DNA of 64,000 nucleotides from Lantana camara. Its lineage: Eukaryota; Streptophyta; Magnoliopsida; Lamiales; Verbenaceae. The notes below the pieces were generated by a model. It ran no database searches and had not been told where the DNA came from. It was given only the letters and a program-made list of their open reading frames with translations. The position numbers and the translations under genes were made by a program. The stretch is from NCBI GenBank assembly GCA_037501455.1, contig CM074865.1:33710501-33774500 (forward strand), written 5' to 3'. Positions 43,604 to 56,447 of the stretch are shown one piece after another (the first letter of the stretch is position 1; every line of letters starts with the position of its first letter).

Positions 43604-45679
43604 AGTGGTATCAGAGCCACCTCGTTAATCGTGTTTTTGAGTCGTCTCAATTAACTGAATTTGGTAGAAATTCTTAGGCTTGATGCGATTGAGTATTTGT
43701 AATTGTTTTAGAAAGCCTGAATTACGAAACTGTATTTTTCCTGAAAGTTTCTCAAAACTGTTTTGTAAAATTTTAAAACTGTTTTAGATTTGAAACAGTA
43801 TAAACTGTTTTTGGATTTCTTGGATTGGTTTTGCTTTTTGAACGAAAACACGAAACGAAAAAGCCTGGATTACGAACACGCGAAACCCCGCTCGCGAAAA
43901 CGTCACGCGCGAGGGCCTCACGCATGGCCTGGCGCGCCCCCGCGGGAGGGCCTTGGCCGCGCGCTGTGTGCGCCTGTGACGCGCACGACGCTCTTCGCGT
44001 ACGGGCCCCGTTTTCTCGTAATCCGTTTTCATATTTCGTGCAATCCTGTCCCAATTTTAATTTTAATTTAATTTTATTATTAAAAATTGTTTTATTAATA
44101 TTTATTTTAATTTTGAATAAAACTTAAAATTGAGTTTTTTGAGAAATAGAAACGGTTTATATTTTGGGAAAATACATCTTTGATAAAATTGTTAATTTTT
44201 AGAAATTAATTGGAATTTTATTTGTTTTAATAATTTGGGATTTATTGAAAACTTTTATGAATAAGACTCGCATCAAGTCATGTTTTAAGTCATTAGGACT
44301 TGAAACGGGAATTTTAATTTATTGGCTAAATTTAAATTCTCGCAAGAAGCATGTTAGATGATCATGGGTTTAGACTTATGTATGGTTTTAATTTATGCAC
44401 ATGGATGGTTTAAATTGGGGTTGGAGCCCTATAGTTGCATTTTTCAATTGAGGTTGGAGCCTCACTTATGTGCGCACTGTTATGTGATTTATTATGTGGC
44501 TTTCCATATTACTGTTTTGAGGCAGGGGTATGCCCCGTGTATTTGTGTAAGGCCAATATGAAGATTGAGCCTTATTACTTTTCAATACTTTTTCATTTTT
44601 TTGAGAGTAGAATAGGTGGTGAGGTTTTATTTTCATTTTGGAGACAATGCACCCATGGAATAAGATGGACCACAATTCAAGTAACAAGGAGGCCATAAGT
44701 GAAGACCCCTCAAAATGTTAGGGAGGGGAATCTCAATTGAAAATGTAATAGAGATAAGGCTCGTATTTTCTTACAGCTTTCCCTTATGTGATTTAAACTG
44801 TTTATGTGGCATGTATGTTAGAACTTGTGATTGTGGAGTAGCTCCCACATATCACGCATAAGATAGGTAAAACCCATGATCATCACATGTTAGTATCATG
44901 CTAGGACATGTTATCTGCTAAGTGCTTGTGTGAAATGCATTTAAGTTGTACTTGCATTAATCAAGACTAATTAAAATTGGATAACATATATGTTGGTGAG
45001 GTCGAACCGGACAACTCTCAGGTTGATTCGAAAATTCCCGGTAAATATTAAACTAATTTCGAACAATAGGTGTTTAATTCGAGATGCAAATTTTGAATTA
45101 AATTCCTAGCATTCCATCAATAGGTTTTAAGTTTAGTAAGTGAAGCTAGTTATTGTCCGCGAGTAGTGGGATAGCTAGTGGAGCTTATTTGTTCTTAGTT
45201 ACCTAATTGATCATTTTAAATGATCCATATTTCGTGATCAATTTTAGCAAGGGCGATTTCCGCGAGTCGTGGGTCGTTCGAACTAAGTTTTGATCATGAT
45301 CTTATGATTGATGGGTCTAGCTTAACGCCTAAGTAAATATGGATGTCACACGAGTCGTGGGTCCATATTGAAAGATAGGTGATGCAAAAACAATTACTAA
45401 GAGTTCTAAAGGTGTTAGAATTGGTAAGTTGTACCTACCTGAGGTTTTACTTAGAATGTCCGCGAGTCGTAGGTTCGAGGTAAAATGCCTAGGATATTAG
45501 TACCCACTGGGAAACGTGTTCCTCTTAGATCTTTGGGAATTATAGATCTTTGAAAAACAGTGGGAGCTACATTAGATTAAAGACCTTATCTTTTGTATAT
45601 CGTTATAATTCAGCATGCTCACTAGTTCTCTGTTTTACCATTTAGGTCGTAGATTCTGTGATTCTCTACGTGTTTTGAA
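43604..45679 (+). other. PBS and long leader of plus copia copy
   Basis: PBS TGGTATCAGAGCC at 43606-43618. The 2.06-kb leader includes a GC-rich block (~43873-44020), shorter than that of the minus copy, and four spaced copies of the GTCCGCGAGTCGTGGG 16-mer (45155, 45258, 45345 variant, 45459) before the gag ATG. ORFs within it have no recognisable product. Confidence 0.85.
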
Positions 45680-48600
45680 ATGGCAACCAAAAACCCTCTT
45701 GTATCGATCCTCGAGTAAAACAAGTTGACTGGTACCAACTATTCTGATTGGCTGAGGAATCTGAAAATCATTTTAGATTCTGAGAAGAGAACTTATGTTC
45801 TCTTCGAAGGGGAGCCTAGTCCCGAAGGGGACGCTCCCACTAGGGCCGAGCGGGACGCGATCCAGAAGTGGAAGGATGATAATCTCCGAGCCCGTTGCCT
45901 TATGTTGTCTAACATGTCTCCGGACTTGCAAAGGCAACATGAGGCCATGGAATTTGCTTGGGAGATTTACGACCACTTAGAGCAACTTTACCACCCTCAT
46001 GAACGTGTTACAAGGTATAACACCTAAAAGGAATTGTTCCACTTGAGAATGAGGGAAGGTTCAAGTGTCCATGAATATGGACTCAAGTTTCTCGCCCTTA
46101 TTGAGAAACTTGCTTCCATGGACATGCCACTGAAAGATGAGCTTTCAGTGGACTTGTTGCTAGCCTCGCTCCCACCATCATTCAACCCATTTGTCCTTAA
46201 CTTCAATCTGAATCATGCTGGTGCTACTGTAGCTGAGCTGATTAGTCAGCTTGTGACTGCTGAAAGCACGATCAAGAAGGACAATAAGTTTCTGATGATG
46301 AATGCTCCATCTTCCTCTTCTGGGCCTTCTAAAGGTAAGGGCAAGAAAGCCCAAAAGAAGAAGAAGAAACCCCTTAGGCCTACTGGTGGCATTTCGAAGG
46401 GGAAGGCCCAAAAGAAGAAGCGTGATTAGAAAGAGGACGTTTGCTTCCATTGTGGCAAAGCGGGACATTGGAGGAGAAACTGCCCAGAGTACAAGGCTAC
46501 TCTAAAGAAAGGTATGTTTCTCGTTGAAATAAATCTTTCTATTAATTCTAGTTCTTGGGTACTTGATACCGGTTGTGGAGCTCATATCTGTAATGATGTA
46601 CAGATGCTAATTGAAGTCCAACAAGTTAAAGAAGGAGAATGTGTCTTGAAGATCGGCGATGGCTCAAATGTTGAAGCTCGAGCTTTAGGCACAATTAGAT
46701 TAGATTTAGGTAGTTTTGAGTTAGTTTTAAATAAAGTCCTTTATGTACCGAGCATTATTCGTAATATAATTTCAGTTCCAATTTTAGATTGTGAAGGTTA
46801 TGAAACTTATATTAAGAATGGTAAATACTTTATCGAACGGAATAACTCTTCCGTTCACAATGGTACTCTAAGTAATGGACTTTATCTAACTCAGAATAAC
46901 AATATTATGAATATACAATGAGAAACTAAGCGTAAGAGAGATGACAAAGTTTCAGCTCCCTTATGGCACGCTAGATTAGGACACATTTCCAAGAACAAAA
47001 TTAGCAAGATTAACACTTTAGGATCATTCTCTGAAAATGATCTTAAAGAGTTGACTTCTTGTGAATCCTGACTCAAAGGAAAAATGTCCAAGGTTCCTTT
47101 TAAAGAGACTGTGGAACGCGCCACTAAGGTCTTGGATTTGATCCATTCTGATGTTTGTGGACCGCTTAGTGTAAGCACTAGAAACAATCATCAGTATTTC
47201 ATAACCTTTACCGATGACATTAGTCGGTATGGTTATGTATACTTGATGAAGTATAAATCTGAAGCTTTTGAGAAATTCTTAGAATTTCAAAAGGAGGTTG
47301 AGAACCAAACTGGTCACAAGATCAAAGCACTTCGATCTGATCGAGGAGGCGAGTATCTTAGTGAAGAGTTCCTTAATCATCTCAAAGATAATGGGATTAT
47401 CTCTCAGTTGACACCTCCGGGAACTCCTCAACTCAATGGCGTTTCTGAGAGAAGGAATCAAACTCTACTCGATATGGTTCGTTCCATGATGAGTTTCACT
47501 GACTTACCACCTTCTTTCTGGGGTTATGCCCTTGAAAGTGCAGCAAAGATTTTGAATCTAGTTCCCTCTAAGTAAGTCCCTAGAACGCCCTATGAAATGT
47601 AGCATGGTAAAATCCCTAGTTATTCTTACTTAAGAATTTGGGGTTGTCCTACTTACATGAAGAGGAAAGTGGGAGATAAGTTAGAATCTCGTTCTAATTT
47701 ATGCTACTTTGTAGGTTATCCTAAGGAATCCATAGGATACTACTTCTATGATCAATCTGAGGAAAAGGTGTTTGTTTCCAGAAATGCCACTTTTCTTGAG
47801 GAACCGTTCCTTAAAGAAAAGAAAGGCAAGATCGTAGAATTAGAGGAAGTACAAAGTGACCCCATGCCACCCACTGAAGAAATGTCCCCTTCCGATCAAC
47901 TACAACCAATCACGAATTTCGATACACACGTAAATCCTCCTCTAAGGCGTTCTGAACGCACTCCTAGATAGCCGGAGAAATGGTATGGATTCTTCCATGA
48001 GATCTCTCAAAAGGATAATGATCCTTTAACATATGAGGAGGCACTTTCAGATTCTGACTCTGAACAGTGGATAGAAGCCATGAAATCTGAAATGGATTCC
48101 ATGAACTCCAACCAAGTTTAGACCTTGGTAGATTTGCCTGATGGGGTGAAACCCATAGTTTGCAAATGGATCTTTAAGAGAAAGGTTGGAGTTGATGGAA
48201 GCATTGCAGCCTACAAAGCAAGACTGGTTACAAAAGGATTCACTCAAAGACTCGGTGTGGACTTTGATGAAACTTTTTCACCAGTTGTAATGCAAAAGTC
48301 TATTCGGATCATGCTTGTCATTGTTGTATATTATGACTATGAGATATGGAAAATGGATGTGAAAACTGCCTTTCTCAATGGTGACATTGATAAAGACATT
48401 TATATGGAGTAACCCATAGGTTTCACATTCAGTGGGAGTGAGCAAAAGGTTTGCAAACTCCAAAGATCAATCTACGGATTGAAACAGGCTTCTAGGACTT
48501 GGAACATTCGATTTGATGAATCAGTCAAAACTTTTGGCTTCATTCAAATTTCGAATGAATCGTGTGTGTATAGAAAGGAATTGGAGACCTCAGTGCAATT

Positions 48601-49600
48601 CTTAGTACTTTATGTTGATGACATCCTTCTTATTGGGAATTCAAAGGATGACATGAAAGTGACTAAGTTATGGTTATCGAACTAATTCGAGATGAAAGAT
48701 CTTGGTGATGCGTCCTATATCCTTGGAATTAAAATCTATCGAGACAGATCTAGAAGGTTAATAGGACTGTCACAGTCGATGTACATTGACAAAGTATTGA
48801 AGAGATTCAATATGGAGTCAGCAAAGGTTAAGAACCTTCCTATGAGTGTAGGAACATGTCTTTCTAAGAAGATGTGTCCTAAGACTAACCTTGAGAAGGA
48901 AAGAATGGCTCATACACCTTATGCATCAGCCATAGGTAGCATAATGTATGCAATATTATGTACTCGACCGGATGTGGCTTATGCACTTAGTGTAACAAGT
49001 CGTTTCCAATCTGACCCTGGAGATGGTCACTGGGCTGCCGTGAAGAATATTCTTAAGTACTTGAAAAGTACTAAAGATTTGTTCTTGGTTTACGGAGGTC
49101 AGAAAGATCTTACTGTCGAAGGATACTACGATGAAAGCTTTGCATCTGACTTAGATGATTTTAAGTCAATGTCAGGATATATTTTTTGCCTAAATAGCGG
49201 AGCAGTGAGTTGGAAGAGTTCCAAGCAAACGACCACTGCATATTCGACCACTGAGGCCGAATAGTTAGCTGCAAATAATGCAGCTAAGGAAGGTGTTTGG
49301 ATTAGAAACTTCATTCAAGAGTTGAATGTTGTTCCTAGCATGAAAGACCTCATTACTATGTTTTGTGACAACACTGGGGCGGTTGCTCAAGCAAGAGAAC
49401 CAAGATCTCACCAACGGACCAACCACATTATGAGGAAGTATCACCTAATCCGTGATATTATCAAAAGAGGAGATGTGCAAATTGAGAGGGTCACATCAGC
49501 AGAGAACGTGGTAGATCCACTTATTAATCCCCTTAGTCGAGAAGCTTTCCAAGGTCATCTTCAGAAGATGGGACTTAGAGTAGCTTTAGAATGGCTTTGA
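45680..49600 (+). pseudogene. Copia Gag-Pol polyprotein, one frame with 12 stop codons
   Basis: ATG at 45680 to TGA at 49598-49600, 1306 codons in one frame with no frameshift. Stops: 45716, 46025, 46427, 46919, 47069, 47573, 47600, 47969, 48119, 48410, 48683, 49262. Domains by residue: gag with LTGTNYSDWLRNLKIIL; zinc knuckle CFHCGKAGHWRRNC (255-268); protease WVLDTGCGAHIC (Asp ~296); integrase (LWHARLGH, HSDVCGP Asp 491, FTDDISRY, SDRGGEYLSEEF, VSERRNQTLLD); RT (VCKWIFKRK, WKMDVKTAFLNGD, YGLKQASR, YVDD 978-981); RNase H-like end (SFASDLDDFKSMSGYIF, WKSSKQTTTAYSTTEAE, CDNTGAVA, HIMRKYHLIRD). Catalytic motifs survive, so the frame decayed only by substitutions. Gene order is copia type. Confidence 0.95.
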
Positions 49601-49616
49601 CGGGCAAGTGGGAGAT
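49601..49616 (+). promoter_or_regulatory. Polypurine tract of plus copia copy
   Basis: CGGGCAAGTGGGAGAT, directly after the polyprotein stop and directly before the 3' LTR. Confidence 0.88.
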
Positions 49617-52600
49617 TGTTAGGAATAGTGCCCTAGAAAGCCGATTGTATATCCGCTTTGTACTTTTCCTTATTGTAATCACAGACAATCTTTGAATAAA
49701 ATAACAAATTCAGGCAACACTTCTTTATATGCTCTTGTTTGGTATGCGTTTACTTTAGTTGTGCATGTATAAGAACTCCCCTAATCCTGATGACTTTAGG
49801 ACTCTACCATTTAGGTCAAATGGTTCATGAAACGAGCCCTATATCACATAAGTCATGATTAGTAAAATACTCCAAGCCGATGAGTCTTACAGACAATGGG
49901 AGTGTTAACCTGACTCCTCTAAGGCTTGCTTGTGGGATCACGCCCTTAAGAAGGACCACCTTATTTCATGGAGGTGCAAAGTGTATAGTTGATACGTGCG
50001 TGATATATGAGGGTGCTTACTTCCATAAGTACGTTCACTGAGGTGCCCCGTGTGAAGAAGATTCCTAAATGGGAAAGGAAGTTTCTATTTTAGGAAATGG
50101 AAACTTCCAGATTATGAAATATCTCACGAGTCATTGATGTGATTAATTGATCCTTAGACTTGAGGTTCCATGTCACTTTATGAGTTAACTCTGGAGTCTT
50201 AGGTATAAGCTTTAAAGGGTGTCGCCTTAGACAACTGATTCAAGGCTTATGCTGGGGCTGCACAAGTGACTCATGAAAGTGAGTGAGAATCAAGAAAGGA
50301 CCTACACTTGCATTTGCAAGGTGATCTCTTATTGTGTAAGGCATTCATATGCTATATGGAGTCCTTGGCCAAGGCAGTAGATCAAGACATCAAGAAAAAG
50401 GTTTCTTGGATTGAGATCAAATGGATATGAAATTCACTTAACTTTTAAGACCAGATTATTAGGGTTCTGATTATTCCCTTACCCTAGATCTTGGTTGAGA
50501 GATAGTAAGTAGGAGGATTGTATCTCACATGAATCAATGACTTAAAGGTTCTGCCGAATCAATACATTCCAATTCAGTTAGGGGTTAAACACCTGTTGCT
50601 AGACTATGGTCGTTTAATCTGTGGACTGATTAATTAATTAGTGAATTAATTAATTAGGGTCACTGCAAATTGAATTGAGAACCTAGATGGTCACACAAAA
50701 TAACTTGGTTACATGAGTTAAGCCTTTAAAATGATTAAACAAGTTAATCGGGCCAAGAGGGTTCCACACGTGTGAACCACATGTGTGGCTCACATGAGTG
50801 GCACGTGTCCTTGGGACACGTGTCTCACACGTGTGAAAATATATGTGTATATTTATTTATGTTTTAAATAATTAATATGATTAATTATTTAATAGACTTT
50901 GGTTTAATTTTGAATTAAAAGGAAAGTCTTATTTTGGAGAAAAATAATCTATTTAATTAATTACGAATTAATTAATTAGATAAATAAGTTATTTATTTAT
51001 TAATAAATAAAGTATAATAATATCCAAAAGGGTTTGGATATTTTAGCTCTCTTAAAAGTTGATTTGAATTAGAATTCAAAGTCAAAGTTGGAAATTACTT
51101 GTTGATCAAGTAATAAGAGAGAGAGGGACCAAATCCTTAGTCCATAAGGACTAGGATCGGCCGCCCCTCCTCTTGGCTATATATAGGGGATGTGACACCC
51201 CGGTATACAGTGGTACAGGTAAATGTGTGATTTATCTATTATGTGCGCTTTTAAATTAATTATTTGAACTTATTTGAATCTATTTGAATTAATTGAACTC
51301 TTTGAATTATGTGGATTAAGTGAAATATTTGTTTTGGCTCGTTGGACCCTTAACCGTTCAAACCAAACCAAACCGAACCAAAAAGCTTTGAACCGAACCC
51401 GGTTTAGCCTTAAAGGATGAACCAAACCCTCTCTTCCTCATTACGTGATTTCATCTCCAAGATAAGGAAGAAAGAGCCAAGCCAAACCCTTCTTTGATCA
51501 AAGCTTCAATCAACCTCAACTTCTTTATTTCTCCGTCTTTTCACGAGTCCAAGTAAGTTCTGGAATCCACACAACATCATTTCTCTATCCATCCGAACAT
51601 TTCATTTTGAGATTATGGTTTCATTTGATTTTGGCCAAGAACATGAATAGTAAGGGTTGAGCCATTTTAGTGATTTTGTGATCTTTGGTTGGTTTCTTTT
51701 GTAACTTGACTTTATTTATGAGTTCTTTATGTTGCCTTTGTTACATTTATTGCATGAGCTTGGTGGTTGAATGGATTGATTGCATTTACCCAACTTTGAG
51801 CATGATTTTCTCTAAATATGAACTTGATCTTTATACTTTCAATTTTCGTTTTTCTTGGAATCTTTGTGTAATTATATTGTTCTTGCATTACATTCATGCT
51901 TGGGTCCGAGTTTCATGCAATTTTGTTGAGTTTTGATCTTGTTGTTGCCTTTTTGCTTTGTTCTCCTGTTCTAACGAGACCATCACTGTGCTCCAGGCCA
52001 GGGCAAAACGGGCATTTCGGCCCCCTTTTGAGAATTGAAAACGCCTGTTTTGGTTAGGCGGGGAGACAGGAATGGGACTCGGAAGGGCCGTTCCGAGTTT
52101 TGAACTAAAATGGAAACGGCCGTTCCGGTTCCCGCTCTAGAGGTCAGTAGCTTCCGAAACGCCCGCTTCGAGTTTGTACTGTAACCCGAAATGGCCGTTT
52201 CGAGGCTGCCGGTTTGAGTCAGTAGCTTAGGAAACGCCCGTTTTAATTTTGTTCTAGGACTCGAAATGGACGTTTCCAAGCCCGCTGTCCGTTTTCGATT
52301 TTTCCGACTTTTCGGGTTTAACTTCTTTGCTTCCTAATTACTCTTATATATCTTCCTCGAACTTCAATTTGTTACTTTTGCATCGTTTAACTTGTTTTAC
52401 CTTATGTGAAATTCTCGGTGCAATTGTATGACATTCACGGCATCTCATGCATCTTTTTCTTTTACCGTGCGTCGTTTCGGTGCATTTAGAGTTTAAGTCT
52501 TGGGCTTTTGTGTTCCCTTTTCAGAGGAGGTTCTCGTTGACGAGCCCGAGTCCTAAGTCCTTCTGTCTACACTACTTTTGCTAAGCACAAGGTGAGGTTT

Positions 52601-54200
52601 AGGATTTATATAGATATTGACCTAAAGCCTTATGTGATATTTTCATGCCGCGCAGACGAGTATACTATATATATATATATGTAAATAAGTGTTATATATA
52701 TTATGTTTATGATCTTGTGCACCAATCTTGTTTTGGAAAATGATATTATGAAGGCATATGTAAGCTAGTTTGTAGAATTCGGTCTGTTTAAGTTCTGTAG
52801 CGAGATGTGCCACGAAAGATTGGTGTGGTTGTTTCTGTTATGTGTTTGTGGATCCAAGGAGACATGGGTAAGGAGCCCTCGGTACGGTGTCGGGCCGTCG
52901 AGGTAAAGCCTGTGCATAGTCTCCACCCGAAGTATCATACGCGACCCCAGGAGTTAGGGAAGGTATGATATTTTGATGCTTCCGGAGTGAAATCCGGGGA
53001 GGGCACGTTGTGGGTTAGCTACTCCGCGTGAGTTTGTTATAGGTTTACTTAGATGGTTTGAGCTACGCGTGTGGCTCTTCCATCATCGGAGGTGAGGATG
53101 GATTTATTTCTGATTTATGTTTTGTTCTGTAAGGGAAGTAAGGTTGGAAGCTCGTTCTCGCCGAGCATGTCTGTTTGTTCTGCTCTGGGAAGTATGAATC
53201 GGGATAGTCTTTCTACAGTATTTTAAGTATATGGTTATGTTTTAAAGGTTTAGCTTGTAAAACCTATTCCGGTTCATAAGTCCACCTTTTGATAAGTGCT
53301 TTGTTATATATATAGTGTGTGGGTGTGAGTTAGCCCCCTCACTCAGTCAGTTGAGTGACCCCTCTCTCCTTTTCAGTTTCAGGTGCTTTCTTGACCGAGC
53401 TAGGCGGAGAAGTGTGTCTTCCTCTTGTACACTTGTCGGTCTAGGTCGTTTTAGGTGTATTTTACTCACACTTTAACATCTTCTGTTATGTATGACTCTT
53501 ATTTTGTGGATTTAGCTATTACGTTTTGTTGAGGCCGGGATGGCGATTGAATATTCTGCACAGGTTTGACTGTTGGTACCTATAAGTAAATACAATATGT
53601 ATATATTATGTGATGGTACCTATAAGTATTTATTGATGCATCGCTTGTTTATTTATTTAAGCTTCCGCGCACTCTGAGTCTGTTTAGCTCCGCTTGGCTT
53701 AGTGAGTGAGTTAGTCTCCCGTTCGCTAAGATTCGGATTTGGGTATGGACTCTCTATTTCATAACCGAGTTTGGATCTTGGTGCGGGGGATGTGGCCCTA
53801 CGTGTGGGTGCTACAGGGGAGCTCGAGCTCCCCTTGGAGATTGATTGAATTCTTTTGGTTCATGTGTGGAACACCATCCTTTCTCCAAGATCAAATAAAC
53901 CCTAGGTTAAGCCTAAACACTAACTAGAGAACTAGCATCCTTACTAGTTAGATTGTAGTCAAGTTGGTGGACTATCTCTAGAGAGCTTCAAGTTAGAAGT
54001 TTTGAAGATTCGAGCTTTACCAAGGAGAGGGGATCAAGCCGCGAGAAGAGCGTTCTTGGGTGGCTTGAAACGTTTCAAGAAAGATTATTGAAAAGTAAGT
54101 TTCTAATCTCTACGAATTTTGATTCACGATTGCGAGTATTCGATCCTTTTGTTGGAAAATTTTTAAATTTTTGCTGCTTTCTGATTCCTGTTTTCCAACA
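49617..54200 (+). repeat. 3' LTR of plus copia copy, split by a solo LTR
   Basis: Parts 49617-51190 and 53816-54200. The break falls just after the TATA box, inside the GGGGAGCTCGAGCTCCCC palindrome, duplicating GGGGA. Ends TTCCAACA. Confidence 0.92.
51191..53815 (+). mobile_element. Solo LTR (2625 bp) inside the copia 3' LTR
   Basis: TGTGACACCCCGG to GGGTGCTACA, target duplication GGGGA (51186-51190 and 53816-53820). It has the same landmarks as Tekay-like LTRs (terminal GTGCGGGGGATGTGG block, CGGGCCGTCGAGG block at ~52885) but a diverged body. A cluster of GGCCGTTTCG/GAAACGCCCG words (52015-52290) takes the GC-palindrome position; splice-like signals at 51553 (GT) and 52524 (AG). No internal region or ORF of note. 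Confidence 0.92.
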
Positions 54201-54205
54201 ATGTG

Positions 54206-55056
54206 ATCATTTTCATCGATAATTTTCTGAATTTGAGCCATTTTTTGATTGAGATTTGAATCATGAATGAATAGTTAGGTTTAATTCTCATTTCTTGAAT
54301 TCATGACCTTATTTTCGAATTCTTTGAGGATTAATGCATGAAATATGACCACTCTAACTTCTTTTACTTGTTCATGGACTTGAATTTGAGTTATATGTCG
54401 TGTATATGGATCCACTATGGCTGCAACTTGAAATTTTTGGAGCTTTGGGATTGAATTGCTTATCTGCTGCTGCGTGTGTTTTGCTGCTGCTGTTGTGCCT
54501 TGTTTGTTGCCTCATTTCCTTGATTTAGCTGCTATAATCGTTGCCTAAGTGTTGGTTGAAGTCTTGTACGATTATGCCCTATTTTGCTCTCTTTTTCCCC
54601 TGCTCTACTGCGTCTGCTGCTGCTTGTTCGTTGTTGCCGAAACACTCTCCCCGGGCGGGGAGAGTTTGTATTGAAATGTCCCCGGGCAGGGACACATTGT
54701 ACAGATGCCTTCTGCATCTCCTTCCCCGGCCGGGGAAGGTCTGTGATGATATTTTGCCCGGGCGGGGAGATTGTTGTTCGTTTCCTTAACTGCTGCAACT
54801 TCTTTTCTTGTGTGTGTGCGCACGTATGTATATGTGTATATATATATATATATATGTTCCTGTATGGTGTGTGCATGAATTTAATGTACGTAGTGCATGT
54901 GTGTGATTTTGTGTGCATGAGTTGCATATATATATTACGGGTGTGCTGTGTATATATATATGTGTGTTGTATAATACATAAATATATATATTATGTAATA
55001 TAGTATAGTAATGCATGCATGTAATAATGTTGATTTAGTGATGCATGAGTATTTAC

Positions 55057-55097
<41 letters not shown>

Positions 55098-56085
55098 TAT
55101 TATATATATTAAGTATTGTTTAATTTAATTGAATTATGGAATTAAACAGTTATCTATTTCTGTGTCCTTATCTAATTTCCGATCATGATTTGAATGTCTT
55201 CATTTGTCTATTCTCTAATTGTAAACTTGTTATATTTTAGTTATAATTGTTATATGAAATTCCTGACCTAAATTGCTATAACATGGCTTAAATTCTTCTA
55301 TATGAATTGTTAAGTGCCTTTTTACAATATCTTGATGTCTTAAATGACTTCTCTGGCTCCTATACTTATTATATGCATTGTAAACATGATTAAGCAGGTG
55401 CTATGAATATAATATGAAAATCATGGCTCCAATTGTTATGGTTCATGAAAGATATGGAACTTATGAATATATAACCACCATGTATTGAATGTGTTGAATG
55501 AACTACTTGGTTATATGGCTTCATAACATGATTTATACCTCGTATGCATCTCATATCATGTTCATTGCATATCGTGCGTCATATATGGTTCATATGGAGT
55601 CTTGAGTCTCACGATTTCAGGGTGTTGTTTCTTGTACAGTTTCTTTAGGGTGGAGACGTGCCGAGTTCATAGTTTCTTCCGAGTCTTCTTTTCTTCTTGG
55701 TATTGTTCGGTAAGGTGTAACAGGTGGGTTTCTCTTCTAATAGCTATAACGACCCGATATATCCCTTATGTGAAAGTTTGAACCAAAGTATTATAATTAT
55801 TTATCGAGTCTTTTCAAAAGGGTCAATGATTTTCAACGTAAAGCCCTTCTTTTATTTATCCCCACCTTATGATTTTTGGCGTGGACATGATTATGATTGC
55901 ACAGGCACAGGGACTTAGTGCAAGTGGCTATCCGGGGAGGCAAGGGCCGACGGTGATCCCTTGTACTAGTCCCACCACATTTACGGTGATACGGGCCCTC
56001 GCTAGGAGGTTTATCGGGGAATGGGAGCTGAGTGTCCTTGGGGGATTCATGTACCCCCATTGGCCTATGTATGGATCGGTGGCCG
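54206..56085 (+). repeat. Tekay-like LTR, middle piece
   Basis: Continues 41516-41652 after the copia. CTG-rich stretch (~54465-54630), four GC palindromes (54644-54769), TA tracts (~54838-54855, 55060-55094), the 3' splice-like CTTGTACAG (ends 55639) and the GGGGAGGCAAGGGCCGACGG block (55935-55954). Interrupted at 56085 by the solo LTR with target duplication GGCCG. Confidence 0.88.
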
Positions 56086-56408
56086 TGTGACGCCCCATCT
56101 CGATGGTTGTCAGGTACAACGACCCGTGTGTGTTAGTCCGAGTGCTGCGGGTTTTTTTTTTTTTTATTCTAAATGTGTAATTTTCTAAACTTTAATTGTT
56201 CATTAATTGCCTACGTGGGAATAGTTATAAATTTTATACTTAAATGTGAAATTTTAGAACTAACTGCTTATCCACAGTTATTAATTAAGAATGATAATTA
56301 TAGTGTTAAATATGAATTACGTGACTCAAAGACAATTATATTCATAAATGTGAAGTTATAATCTAATTAATAATTTATTTTATTTATGAATTACATGCCA
56401 TTTCATAT

Positions 56409-56447
<39 letters not shown>

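Larger units (their letters stand above)
41653..54200 (+). mobile_element. Ty1/copia element, plus strand, complete with nested solo LTR
   Basis: Target duplication ATGTG at 41648-41652 and 54201-54205. 5' LTR 41653-43603, PBS 43606-43618, leader to 45679, gag-protease-integrase-RT-RNase H in that order (copia type) 45680-49600, PPT 49601-49616, 3' LTR 49617-54200 carrying a solo LTR at 51191-53815. The LTRs differ at more than a dozen places in their first 170 bp, so this copy is far older than the minus copy of the same family. Confidence 0.94.

Noticed and set aside
45459..45490. Possible tRNA B-box (GGTTCGAG) near the leader 16-mer
   Set aside because: No A-box or cloverleaf around it and the final C of the B-box is missing.
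46178..46468. Antisense frames over copia gag and pol
   Set aside because: Shadows of the real polyprotein frame, which carries all recognisable motifs.
51983..52279. 98-codon frame with repeated KRAFxKLL-like units
   Set aside because: It reflects the repeated GGCCGTTTCG words of the LTR, not a gene; the repeat itself is reported.
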